Assembly: GCA_036258795.1 (NCBI GenBank)
Contig: DATACZ010000011.1
Coordinates: 1 to 12,793, forward strand
Source of the DNA: DATACZ01 sp036258795
Lineage (GTDB): Bacteria; Actinomycetota; CADDZG01; JAHWKV01
Reading direction: 5' to 3'
Length of the DNA stretch: 12,793 nucleotides
This document shows, in pieces, positions 1 through 6,405 of this stretch. Position numbers and translations under genes: made by a program. Positions within the stretch are counted from its first letter, which is position 1; each line of letters starts with the position of its first letter. Below the pieces are notes generated by a model. It was not told where the DNA came from. It saw only the letters and a list, made by a program, of their open reading frames with translations, and made no database searches.

Positions 1-1281
1 GTCCCTGGCCGCTTTCTCAGTGATCTCACCCGAGTTCTGTGCCGCGACGATACCTCCCGCCAGCCCTTGGATCACATCCTGCACCATTGAGTCTGCAGGT
101 CCCTCTGGGGCCGGAAGCCCGGCGTTAGGAGGCACGGGGGGACCGGAGGTTGCAGCGGGAGGAGGGGGCTCCAGCGACGGTGCGACCTGGGCGCTACTCC
201 CGGCCTCCGGCCTCTGCCTCCCAGCTAAGGTCCAAAACGCTAGAAGCGCCGCCAGCGCAAGCAGAACCAAGCCTGCAACGAGGAGAAGCCGGCCGGACCT
301 GGGATGGCCGAGGCGGACACCCTCAGGGGCTGGGCCGGCAGCGTCCTGGGGCAAAACGCCCGTGGCAGTTCCGTCCCGCTCGATTACTGTCGTTGCGGAT
401 GATCCAGCCGTGAAAGCCATGCTCTCAGGCTGAGTACTCCAGGCGTGGCCTTCGACCGACACCTCGTAAGTCGCCTCGAGCTCAACCTGCATATCGAGAG
501 CGCTCTGATACCGGGCTTCGGGTTTCTTTGCCAGGGCCCTCATGACTATGCGATCGATGTTCTCCGAAACCGCCGGGTTGAGGCTGGAGGGTGGCAATGG
601 CTCTTCATTGGCAAGCTTATGTGCGATGTCGAAAAGGGTCTCCCCTGCCAGGGGTGGCACTCCTGTAAGCATCTCGTAGAGCACACATCCCAAGGAGTAG
701 ATGTCGGAACGAGGATCGACGGAGAGACCCTGGGCCTGCTCCGGCGAAAGGTAGGCCGCCGTACCAATAACGAAACCGGCATTTGTCAAAGAAGGAGAGT
801 CCGCACCCTTGGCGATGCCGAAGTCCATCACCTTCACCACGCCGTCAGGCTGCAACAGGATGTTTGCCGGCTTGATGTCCCGATGGATGATGCCCCTGGC
901 ATGGGCAGCCGCCAATGCGCCGCAGACCGCCTTTGCAATCTGAAGGGCTCTTGCTGGATCTGCAGGACCTTCGGCCCTTATCGTCTCGTCCAGGGTGCGA
1001 CCCTCGACGTACTCCATGACGATGTAGTGAATGTCACCATCCGAACCCGTATCGAAAACCGCCACGAGATTGGGATGACCCACCGAAGCGGCCGATTGAG
1101 CCTCCTGGCGGAACCGCGCCACGAATTGAGGGTCGCAGCCGAGGTTGTCGGCAAGCACCTTGATGGCAACCGGACGCCCAAGGACCCGGTCCGTGCCTCG
1201 GTACACCCTTGCCATACCGCCCTGTCCGAGCAGAGAGTCGACCTCGAATCGATCTGCCAGGACCTGGCGCGTTTGGTGCAT
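1..1281 (-). CDS. Transmembrane eukaryotic-type Ser/Thr protein kinase (3' end outside window)
   Basis: Hanks-type kinase that phosphorylates Ser/Thr of target proteins; 427 residues are visible and the frame is still open at the left edge. Visible: glycine loop GQGGMARVY (19-27), ATP-anchoring K41 in VAIKV, helix-C E60, catalytic loop HRDIKPAN (133-140, D135), DFG (153-155), activation segment ending LSPEQ (179-182 region), and the SDIYSLG helix (192-198). A variable juxtamembrane linker (270-330) leads to one membrane helix (331-353) and then a Pro-rich extracytoplasmic stretch (366-395). The last visible residues resemble the small helical tail found on many actinobacterial kinases, but this is too short to call. 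No PASTA repeat is seen before the edge. The ATG at 1281 follows a strong Shine-Dalgarno (AGGAGGAAGG on the minus strand). The gene starts 34 bp after the citrate synthase stop, so the two are likely one operon. All catalytic residues are present; substrate unknown. Confidence 0.95.
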   Translation of the reverse strand, partial: MHQTRQVLADRFEVDSLLGQGGMARVYRGTDRVLGRPVAIKVLADNLGCDPQFVARFRQEAQSAASVGHPNLVAVFDTGSDGDIHYIVMEYVEGRTLDETIRAEGPADPARALQIAKAVCGALAAAHARGIIHRDIKPANILLQPDGVVKVMDFGIAKGADSPSLTNAGFVIGTAAYLSPEQAQGLSVDPRSDIYSLGCVLYEMLTGVPPLAGETLFDIAHKLANEEPLPPSSLNPAVSENIDRIVMRALAKKPEARYQSALDMQVELEATYEVSVEGHAWSTQPESMAFTAGSSATTVIERDGTATGVLPQDAAGPAPEGVRLGHPRSGRLLLVAGLVLLALAALLAFWTLAGRQRPEAGSSAQVAPSLEPPPPAATSGPPVPPNAGLPAPEGPADSMVQDVIQGLAGGIVAAQNSGEITEKAARD

Positions 1282-1315
1282 CCTTCCTCCTGCGCCCTCA
1301 GATTTGAGTAAAGCC

Positions 1316-2890
1316 CTAACCTTCTTGGAGCTTGCGATCACCGCACTCGCCCTCGATAGGTTGAGGTGGAGGGGGCCCAGTGTAGCGCCCGCTGGGGCGA
1401 ATGATCCTGTTGTCGGAGGCTTGCTCGAGTATGTGCGCGGTCCATCCGATGGCCCTGCTGCAGGCAAAGGTGGGGGTGAACAGGTCCGGCGGCAGGCCAA
1501 TGCTCTCCATGCAGATCGCGGCATAGAACTCGACGTTGGTGCGCAGCTGCCGGCCTGGCTTCAGCTCTTCGAGCAGCTCGATGACCCTCGACTCTATGTA
1601 CTTGGCAAACTCCACTCGCGCCCCTCCCAGCTCCTCAGCCAGGTTTCTCAGCATGTTGGACCTGGGATCATCCGTCTTGTAGACGGGGTGCCCGAAACCC
1701 ATGATTTTCTGACCTCTTTGGATCGCCGACCTTATCCACTCGTCGGCTTCCTCAGGGGTTTTGATGGCATCCAGCATCTCCAGGGCCCGGCTCGGTGCGC
1801 CGCCGTGAAGAGGGCCGGAAAGAGAGCCCAGTGCCGCCACTATTGCGGATCCGAGGTCCGCGCCCGTGGAGGTCACGACCCGTGCTGTGAACGTTGAGGC
1901 GTTGAAGCCGTGGTCAATCGTCGAGATCAGATACTTCTCCATAGCTTCGGCATGCAGGGGGGGTGGCTCCTCCCCCTTCCACATGTACAGGTAGTTGGCG
2001 GCATAGGACAGGTCGGGGTGTGGCTCAACCGGCTCGAGCCCATGGTTCAGCCGGTGAAGAGCAGTCACGAGAGTGGGGATGACGGCGCACACTCGAAACG
2101 CCTGCGACTTCAAGTCCTCCATATCCGTGTCCAACCAAGGTTTGAAGTCCCAGGCCGAGGCCATGAGCGAAAGGGCGGAGCGAAGGGCCTCGAGCGGCCT
2201 GAACGTCTCTCCCAGTTTTGCTACGGATGGAAGGAGGTCCTTGATTTCTGGCGGAATGACCCGCTCGGTACGTAGCTGCTTCTTCAGGGCCTCGAGCTCA
2301 TCGTGGTTTGGCAGCCTGCCTTCGTATAGCAGGTGCCACACCGCCTCCAGCGTGCACTTCTCCGCAAGCTCGATCGCACTGTACTGCCGGTAGTGATAGA
2401 AGCCCTCGGTACCTCGCACGTCGCCAATCTTGGTCTCTGCTACCACCACGCCCTTCAGCCCCTTCGGCACATCGATGGCCAGAGTTCCAAAGGGCCTAAT
2501 CTCGGCAATCTTCATTAGGTCGCGCATCGAGACCAGGCCAACCACATTTCCCCCCTCCACCACGGGAATGTGCCGGTAGCCGCGCTCCGACAGGCGGTGA
2601 AGGGCATCCACCACCTCGACCGTCGGCTCCACGGTCTCGGGGTCCCGGACCATCCAGTTTTCTATGATCTCGGTTCGGGCGTTCGCTCCGGCCGCCGCCA
2701 GCCGTACCAGGTCGCGTTCAGTCAGGATCCCGATGGGCTTTTCATTCTCTACAACGACCACAGACCCAACGCCCTGCTCAGCCATCACGTCGGCCGCCAT
2801 TTGAAGCGTCTCCCATGGGCTTGCTGTCACGACTGGTCTGCTCATGATCTGGCCCACTGTGCGTGCGGCCGACTGTGCCGTTACCGCCAT
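1316..2890 (-). CDS. Citrate synthase with N-terminal tandem CBS domains
   Basis: Condenses oxaloacetate and acetyl-CoA to citrate, the TCA entry step. The 524-residue protein is about 140 longer than ordinary bacterial citrate synthases because of an N-terminal CBS pair (Bateman module). CBS1 spans about 12-66 and CBS2 about 80-128. Both end in the ribose-contacting T/S-x-x-D pattern of adenosine-nucleotide-binding CBS domains (T57/D60 in GILTERD; S121/D124 in GLVSMRD). The synthase part (about 140-505) is complete: H327 in DHGFNASTFTARV, H362 in GPLHGGA, H401 in GFGHPVYK and D469 in PDLFTP, matching the usual substrate and catalytic His/His/Asp residues, plus SRAIGW (478-483). The two parts read through in one frame, so this is a real fusion. 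The ATG at 2890 has an AGGAG Shine-Dalgarno. Adenylate control is inferred from the CBS pair. A 2-methylcitrate synthase role cannot be excluded from sequence alone. Confidence 0.95.
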   Translation of the reverse strand: MAVTAQSAARTVGQIMSRPVVTASPWETLQMAADVMAEQGVGSVVVVENEKPIGILTERDLVRLAAAGANARTEIIENWMVRDPETVEPTVEVVDALHRLSERGYRHIPVVEGGNVVGLVSMRDLMKIAEIRPFGTLAIDVPKGLKGVVVAETKIGDVRGTEGFYHYRQYSAIELAEKCTLEAVWHLLYEGRLPNHDELEALKKQLRTERVIPPEIKDLLPSVAKLGETFRPLEALRSALSLMASAWDFKPWLDTDMEDLKSQAFRVCAVIPTLVTALHRLNHGLEPVEPHPDLSYAANYLYMWKGEEPPPLHAEAMEKYLISTIDHGFNASTFTARVVTSTGADLGSAIVAALGSLSGPLHGGAPSRALEMLDAIKTPEEADEWIRSAIQRGQKIMGFGHPVYKTDDPRSNMLRNLAEELGGARVEFAKYIESRVIELLEELKPGRQLRTNVEFYAAICMESIGLPPDLFTPTFACSRAIGWTAHILEQASDNRIIRPSGRYTGPPPPQPIEGECGDRKLQEG

Positions 2891-3006
2891 CTATCTCCTC
2901 TCACCGACTAGGGACTTTCGCCTGGAGCTTCCTTCTAGTGTGAATCATTACTGCGAGCATCACCGGTCCCACCGTGCTGCTAATCAGCAGGTCCCAATAG
3001 TGCGCC
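2891..3006. other. 116-bp intergenic region before the citrate synthase gene
   Basis: This gap separates the end of the bactofilin-like gene from the citrate synthase start on the minus strand. It holds the AGGAG Shine-Dalgarno of the synthase, a small inverted repeat CTGCT-AATC-AGCAG (2977-2990), and two direct copies of GGTCCC (2965-2970, 2990-2995). The hairpin has no T-tract, so it is not a standard terminator. The spacing is enough for a promoter, but I cannot pick a convincing -10/-35 pair. Confidence 0.35.
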
Positions 3007-4236
3007 TCAAACCTCGGCTGCGGCCTCCGGGGCTGATGGTGGGGCGACGACATCTTGCCCTCTCCGCCAGCGGATCAAGGCCAGAAGGGCAGCGCCCAAC
3101 GCCAGGATGATCACCAGGAAGGAGACGATACCTCCAAGGATGGGAACCAGCGTGAGCAGGGCAAGAAGCACAATACCAACTATCAGTGCGAGCACAGCTT
3201 TCGTTACGGAGGGCTCTGCCCCGCCCTTACCCAATCTCAGTATCAAGCCGCCGAGAGCGAGACCAACAATCAACTTCGCCAGGAACAACAGCACAATGAA
3301 GACGCCTGCAAGGGCGAAGGGAACCGAGAAGCCGGCTCCGGTAATCGAGGCAAGGATGAAGAGGAACAGAACCAAGAATGGCACGAGCACCAGGGCCACC
3401 ACACCCACGCCAAGACTGGCAAGCGGTGCACTCCGGAGTGCCTGAGTGGTGGCGAAGAGGGGACCCGGCACGAGCCACAGGAATAGCACGCCAAGGATGA
3501 TGGGCCCGACCAGGCTTCTCAGGAGTTCGACGACGTAGTCGCCGGCGTCGCGGACGCTCTCGGGCGCGGGATTGCGCCGCTCGGTGCGGCCCAACACCAT
3601 GCCACCCGGCTGCACTTCGGCCTCGTCCTGCGAGGTATATATGAGGTCACCCTCGATCCGAGCTCCCCTTCCTATGGTCAAGTTCTCTACATCCACCTCA
3701 ACGTCGCCTTTGACGTTGCCGTTGATGGTCAGAGACCGAGCTCCCCCTTTGACATTGCGGGTGATCTGCCCGTCGATCACAACGTCCTGAGCGCCAAGGA
3801 GCAGGTCCCGATTGATCACGCCTTCTCGGCTCAATAGGACGGATTGGGCACCCGCTAGCAGGTCGCCTCCTATAGGACCGGTCACTTCAACGCTTCGGGC
3901 TCCGACTCGTGCGCTTTGGACCACATTGCCACTGATCTCCACACTCTCGGCGCCCGACAGCACGGATCCGCCAATGGTCCCAGCCACTTCCACCTGCCGG
4001 CCGAACGCGATGAGGTCACCCGAGACCCCTCCTGGGACCAGAATTGTCTCGCCGGAGACGTAGACGTCGTCTCTAACAAATCCGGTGATCTCTTGGCGGC
4101 CCTTACCGCTCCGAAAGTCTGCTGCGTGAGCCGGTCCAGCCCAACTCAAACAGGCAGCACTTACGATTGCCCAAAGGAGAAGATGCCGGGCACCCGCCCT
4201 AAGCCTCGAAGGCTGCAGTTTGCCAAGGCCCGCCAC
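3007..4236 (-). CDS. Exported bactofilin-like beta-helix protein with C-terminal membrane domain
   Basis: 409 residues, function unknown. A Sec signal peptide (1-38; basic start, hydrophobic 17-34, AHA cleavage site) is followed by a region (about 48-215) of short repeats rich in V-x-G, GD and GA turns, such as GGVSGDLIAFG, GTIGGSVLSG, GPIGGDLLAG and GNVKGDVEV. This pattern is typical of the right-handed beta-helix of polymer-forming cytoskeletal (bactofilin-type) proteins. The C-terminal half has about four hydrophobic helical stretches (237-258, 272-298, 303-335, 345-389) ending in a basic RWRR cluster and an Ala/Pro tail. The topology suggests an extracytoplasmic helix anchored by a membrane bundle, unlike classical cytosolic bactofilins. 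The GTG at 4236 is the first usable start in frame and gives a proper signal peptide. There is no Shine-Dalgarno, but a TACAAT box lies 9 nt upstream. It is co-directional with the kinase-fold gene 76 bp upstream. Confidence 0.8.
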   Translation of the reverse strand: MAGLGKLQPSRLRAGARHLLLWAIVSAACLSWAGPAHAADFRSGKGRQEITGFVRDDVYVSGETILVPGGVSGDLIAFGRQVEVAGTIGGSVLSGAESVEISGNVVQSARVGARSVEVTGPIGGDLLAGAQSVLLSREGVINRDLLLGAQDVVIDGQITRNVKGGARSLTINGNVKGDVEVDVENLTIGRGARIEGDLIYTSQDEAEVQPGGMVLGRTERRNPAPESVRDAGDYVVELLRSLVGPIILGVLFLWLVPGPLFATTQALRSAPLASLGVGVVALVLVPFLVLFLFILASITGAGFSVPFALAGVFIVLLFLAKLIVGLALGGLILRLGKGGAEPSVTKAVLALIVGIVLLALLTLVPILGGIVSFLVIILALGAALLALIRWRRGQDVVAPPSAPEAAAEV

Positions 4237-4245
4237 AGTGGGGCC

Positions 4246-4251
4246 ATTGTA
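4246..4251 (-). promoter_or_regulatory. Candidate -10 box (TACAAT) for the bactofilin-like gene
   Basis: On the minus strand TACAAT matches five of six consensus positions and ends 9 nt before the GTG start at 4236, implying a leader of about 0-3 nt. A weak TTCATT lies 17 bp upstream as a possible -35. This suggests that the gene has its own promoter in the 76-bp gap after the kinase-fold gene. Confidence 0.4.
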
Positions 4252-4312
4252 TTGGCTGGGACTCGGATAATGAAAGACGGCCCGGGCGCTTTGACTAGGA
4301 TCCGGGCAGGCT

Positions 4313-5002
4313 CTAGATCGGCGGCCACGGATAGGCCCGCCCGCTGCGTGGGGCAGGAAAAGCCTTGTGCTCGAGAAGCCTCTCCGCCCGTTTCTTCAGA
4401 GCCTCGATTTCCTCGGGAAACAGCAACTGTTCAAGCTCCGGGATCGTCTTGTCCTCGAGTGCCCGAAGGACCTTATCGATGGCCTCCAGCTCCTTCTCGG
4501 GGATGGGATCTCCAACGTAGTCCCAGAGGACCGTCCTGAGCTTCTCCTCGGCATGAAAGCAAAGCCCATGGTCGACCGCCCACACTCTCCCGGCCGCGTC
4601 GATGAAGACGTGACCGGCCTTTCGATCGGCGTTGTTGGTCACCAGGTCAAAGACCGCAATCTGCTGCAATTCGCATCGGTGGTCCTGGGCGAGCTTGAAA
4701 GCGGTGATCGAGCGATCGTGATCTATGAAGAGCTGGACGGCACCCAAACCCAGGGGACCATCGGCTAGGACGGTGGGCGGGACAAACGCCCACCCCGCGG
4801 CTCGTGCCACCAGATGCGCGGCCACCTCCCTCTGGCAAAGCGTACCTTGCACAAAGTCCCAGAGGGGCGTCTCCCCCTGACGGGGCTTGTACACGACGAG
4901 GGTCCCAGGGCTCCCTTTGACCTGCGCCAAAAAGGTGTAGTTGGAGGATGCGGGTAAGAGGCCCAGAATCTCGAGCTCCCCCTCAGGAACCGAGGGTTCC
5001 AC
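4313..5002 (-). CDS. SCO1664-family protein with PI3/4-kinase / HipA-like fold
   Basis: 229 residues resembling the actinobacterial SCO1664 family (TIGR03843 as I recall it), which has an atypical PI3/4-kinase-related fold and no settled function. Kinase-like landmarks are visible in order: K39 in LVVYKPRQGE (phosphate-binding lysine), E59 in CQREVAAHLVARAAG, catalytic-type loop FDLVTNNADRKAGHVF (D119, N124, D126, R127, H131), and DHG at 144-146 where kinases have DFG. A charged helical tail (165-212) follows. These residues suggest an active phosphotransferase; substrate unknown. It is third in a cassette with the phosphatase and the DUF3090 protein, starting 28 bp after the DUF3090 stop. 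The GTG at 5002 is the only sensible start and has a poor Shine-Dalgarno, so translation may depend on the upstream gene. In Streptomyces and Mycobacterium I recall this cassette lying near the mycothiol ligase gene mshC; no mshC is in this window. Confidence 0.88.
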   Translation of the reverse strand: MEPSVPEGELEILGLLPASSNYTFLAQVKGSPGTLVVYKPRQGETPLWDFVQGTLCQREVAAHLVARAAGWAFVPPTVLADGPLGLGAVQLFIDHDRSITAFKLAQDHRCELQQIAVFDLVTNNADRKAGHVFIDAAGRVWAVDHGLCFHAEEKLRTVLWDYVGDPIPEKELEAIDKVLRALEDKTIPELEQLLFPEEIEALKKRAERLLEHKAFPAPRSGRAYPWPPI

Positions 5003-5030
5003 CGGCTAAAGGATCGTCAGTAACGACCCA

Positions 5031-5579
5031 CTAGCGGGTCCTTGGATTCTGACCGTTTGAGGAGGGGCATTGATGGCCCTCTGGGCCAATGGGATAGCCG
5101 CACAGCGGGCAGATCGGCCTTCCCTGGGCCACCACCTTCATTCCCTGAACGCCCAGGGCCGCAAGCTGCCTGGGGGTTACCCAAAGCTGCACCATGGCGG
5201 CGTTGCCCTCCTCCTCGACGAGCTCTGAGAATGACACCTCGATGAGATCGCGCTCCTCGTCGTAGCGCATCGTCATCGACTGGGGGTCAATCCGAAATGC
5301 CGGCTCATCAGGCTGCAGAGCCATGGCCTCACTGAACTCCGGGGAGGATGCAGCCAGAGGGCCCTTTCCCAAGAGCTCGTGGGTCATCGTGTGCTGCCCG
5401 ATCTGGGCCAACAGCTCGTAGCTTCCACGACCTATCGCTATTACCTGCTCTTTTTCGAGGATCCAGGTTTGCTGGGTAAGCCCTTGGGCGGCCTGAAGCA
5501 TGAAGACCCTATTGCCAGGCTCGCCCACCGCTCCGGTGGTGATGCGGTCAACGGCCTCGAACTCCAAGTTGAAGCTCAC
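5031..5579 (-). CDS. DUF3090 family protein with C-terminal zinc ribbon
   Basis: 182 residues matching the actinobacterial DUF3090 family (TIGR03847 as I recall), function unknown. The opening segment (GNRVFMLQA and TWILEKEQVIAIG, 22-50) looks like beta strands. A helical part (51-88) and a second beta-rich segment, MRYDEERDLIEVSFSEL (104-120), follow. The C-terminus carries CPLCGYPIGPEGHQCP, where C157, C160, H169 and C171 form a plausible single zinc site. The GTG at 5579 overlaps the TGA of the phosphatase gene by 4 bp (GTGA), so the two are translationally coupled. Its constant company with a phosphatase and a kinase-fold protein suggests a shared pathway in which this small metal-binding protein could be an adaptor or target; that is inference. 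Starts before the GTG would extend into the phosphatase gene. Confidence 0.88.
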   Translation of the reverse strand: MSFNLEFEAVDRITTGAVGEPGNRVFMLQAAQGLTQQTWILEKEQVIAIGRGSYELLAQIGQHTMTHELLGKGPLAASSPEFSEAMALQPDEPAFRIDPQSMTMRYDEERDLIEVSFSELVEEEGNAAMVQLWVTPRQLAALGVQGMKVVAQGRPICPLCGYPIGPEGHQCPSSNGQNPRTR

Positions 5580-6232
5580 CGGCCTGTCTTTCTGGAGCTC
5601 GGGCTGGCGCCTCGCGATTTCAGGGCCCCGAACAAATCATCGAAAGAGCCCAAGTCGCCAAGGTTCAGCAGCCTCGGCGTGCCGTCCCCGACGTTTAGGA
5701 TGCTGACCGAGGCGGGGGCGATGCTGATTCGATCATAGAGGTCGATTCCGAGCCCCAGGTATCCGGCCACGACCAGGCGGATCATGTCGGCGTGCGAACA
5801 GACCAGCACCGCACGATCCTTGTGTTTGGCCCGAAGAGCTTCGACGGCACGCATGCCCCTAGTCTGCGCCTCCCTGATGGTTTCGCCGCCCGGAAATCGA
5901 AAGTCGGCAGGTCTGGCACGCAGCTTCGTCCAGGCCTTGGTTCTGTAAAGGGCCTTGAGCGGCTTTCCTTGCCACTGGCCGTAGTCCACCTCCTCGAGCG
6001 CATCAACGGTCTCAATCTTGACCCGATGATGCCGGGCAATGATCTCGGCCGTCTCCATGCAACGCTCCAGGGGACTGGAGTAGATGGCTTTGAGGGGTGC
6101 CTTCGACAGGCGAGCGCTCACAGACTCGGCCTGCGCTCGTCCCTTCTCGGAGAGTGAGAATCCCGGCAATCTGCCAGTCAGCTTCTGGCCCGTTACATCG
6201 GTGACAGCATGGCGCACCAGAAGTAGGAGCAT
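5576..6232 (-). CDS. Histidine phosphatase (phosphoglycerate mutase-like), MSMEG_4193 type
   Basis: 218 residues of the histidine phosphatase superfamily, where a histidine carries the phosphate during catalysis. Visible: the phosphohistidine motif LVRHAVTD (R7, H8), R57 in SSPLERCMETA, the acid-donor region LEEVDYGQWQG (E80/E81), GGET (115-118), and the second catalytic histidine H147 in SHADMIR. The set is complete, so an active enzyme is expected. Company with DUF3090 and the SCO1664 protein assigns it to the MSMEG_4193 subfamily (TIGR03848 as I recall), annotated as a probable phosphomutase with unknown substrate. A basic Ser-rich tail (204-218) follows the domain. The ATG at 6232 gives the compact MLLLLVRHA start normal for the family. 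It has no Shine-Dalgarno but a TATACA box 7 nt upstream. It is the first gene of the minus-strand block and is divergent from fumC. Confidence 0.93.
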   Translation of the reverse strand: MLLLLVRHAVTDVTGQKLTGRLPGFSLSEKGRAQAESVSARLSKAPLKAIYSSPLERCMETAEIIARHHRVKIETVDALEEVDYGQWQGKPLKALYRTKAWTKLRARPADFRFPGGETIREAQTRGMRAVEALRAKHKDRAVLVCSHADMIRLVVAGYLGLGIDLYDRISIAPASVSILNVGDGTPRLLNLGDLGSFDDLFGALKSRGASPSSRKTGR

Positions 6233-6239
6233 GTCTTGA

Positions 6240-6245
6240 TGTATA
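6240..6245 (-). promoter_or_regulatory. Candidate -10 box (TATACA) for the phosphatase cassette
   Basis: On the minus strand TATACA is followed by 7 nt and then the ATG at 6232. A start site 6-8 nt after the box would fall on or next to the A of the ATG, giving a leaderless message. This fits the absence of a Shine-Dalgarno. I see no convincing -35 element at 16-18 bp. Confidence 0.4.
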
Positions 6246-6280
6246 CCCCATGCAGCGTCACTTGGCGGACGGCCACGGCC

Positions 6281-6390
6281 ACGGCCTCACTCCCTCCCTA
6301 CGGTCAGTCACTCGGCCGGAGAAGGCAAGGCGTGGATTCGCTCGCTACCCTCGCTCAGCTGGTTACGGCCACACTCACTCCCCCGGTCAG
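6281..6390. repeat. Imperfect direct repeat pair upstream of fumC
   Basis: Two copies of a 26-27 bp sequence lie in the 173-bp divergent intergenic region: copy A at 6281-6307 and copy B at 6365-6390. Both begin ACGGCC and end GGTCAG, with a similar C-rich centre of 14-15 bp (TCACTCCCTCCCTAC against ACACTCACTCCCCC). Copy B ends 3 bp before the candidate fumC -10 box. The copies start 84 bp apart, about eight helical turns, so a bound regulator would sit on the same DNA face. A role as operators is inference. The rest of the region holds a short GGCCAC tandem (6271-6286). Confidence 0.4.
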
Positions 6391-6393
6391 GTC

Positions 6394-6399
6394 TAGTAT
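6394..6399 (+). promoter_or_regulatory. Candidate -10 box (TAGTAT) for fumC, leaderless spacing
   Basis: TAGTAT matches five of six positions of the TATAAT consensus if A/T swaps are tolerated, and keeps the key T-A-N-N-N-T. Six nt separate it from the ATG at 6406, so transcription should start on the start codon itself. There is no Shine-Dalgarno before this ATG. No clear TTGACA-like -35 is visible. Confidence 0.45.
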
Positions 6400-6405
6400 C
6401 AATTC

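Noticed and set aside
445..1311. 288-residue plus-strand open frame
   Set aside because: It lies antisense to the Ser/Thr kinase, whose minus-strand frame has every kinase motif; the plus-strand product is rich in His/Arg/Cys with no recognisable domain.
1145..1897. 250-residue plus-strand open frame
   Set aside because: Antisense to the kinase start and the citrate synthase C-terminal half; composition typical of a GC-rich shadow frame.
2977..2990. Inverted repeat CTGCT-AATC-AGCAG as an intrinsic terminator
   Set aside because: The stem is only five pairs and is not followed by a T-tract on either strand.
3916..4539. 207-residue plus-strand open frame
   Set aside because: Straddles the ends of two well-supported minus-strand genes and shows no domain, signal or ribosome site.
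6271..6286. GGCCAC tandem as a microsatellite or CRISPR-like repeat
   Set aside because: Only two to three short units with no spacers; chance is likely in GC-rich DNA.
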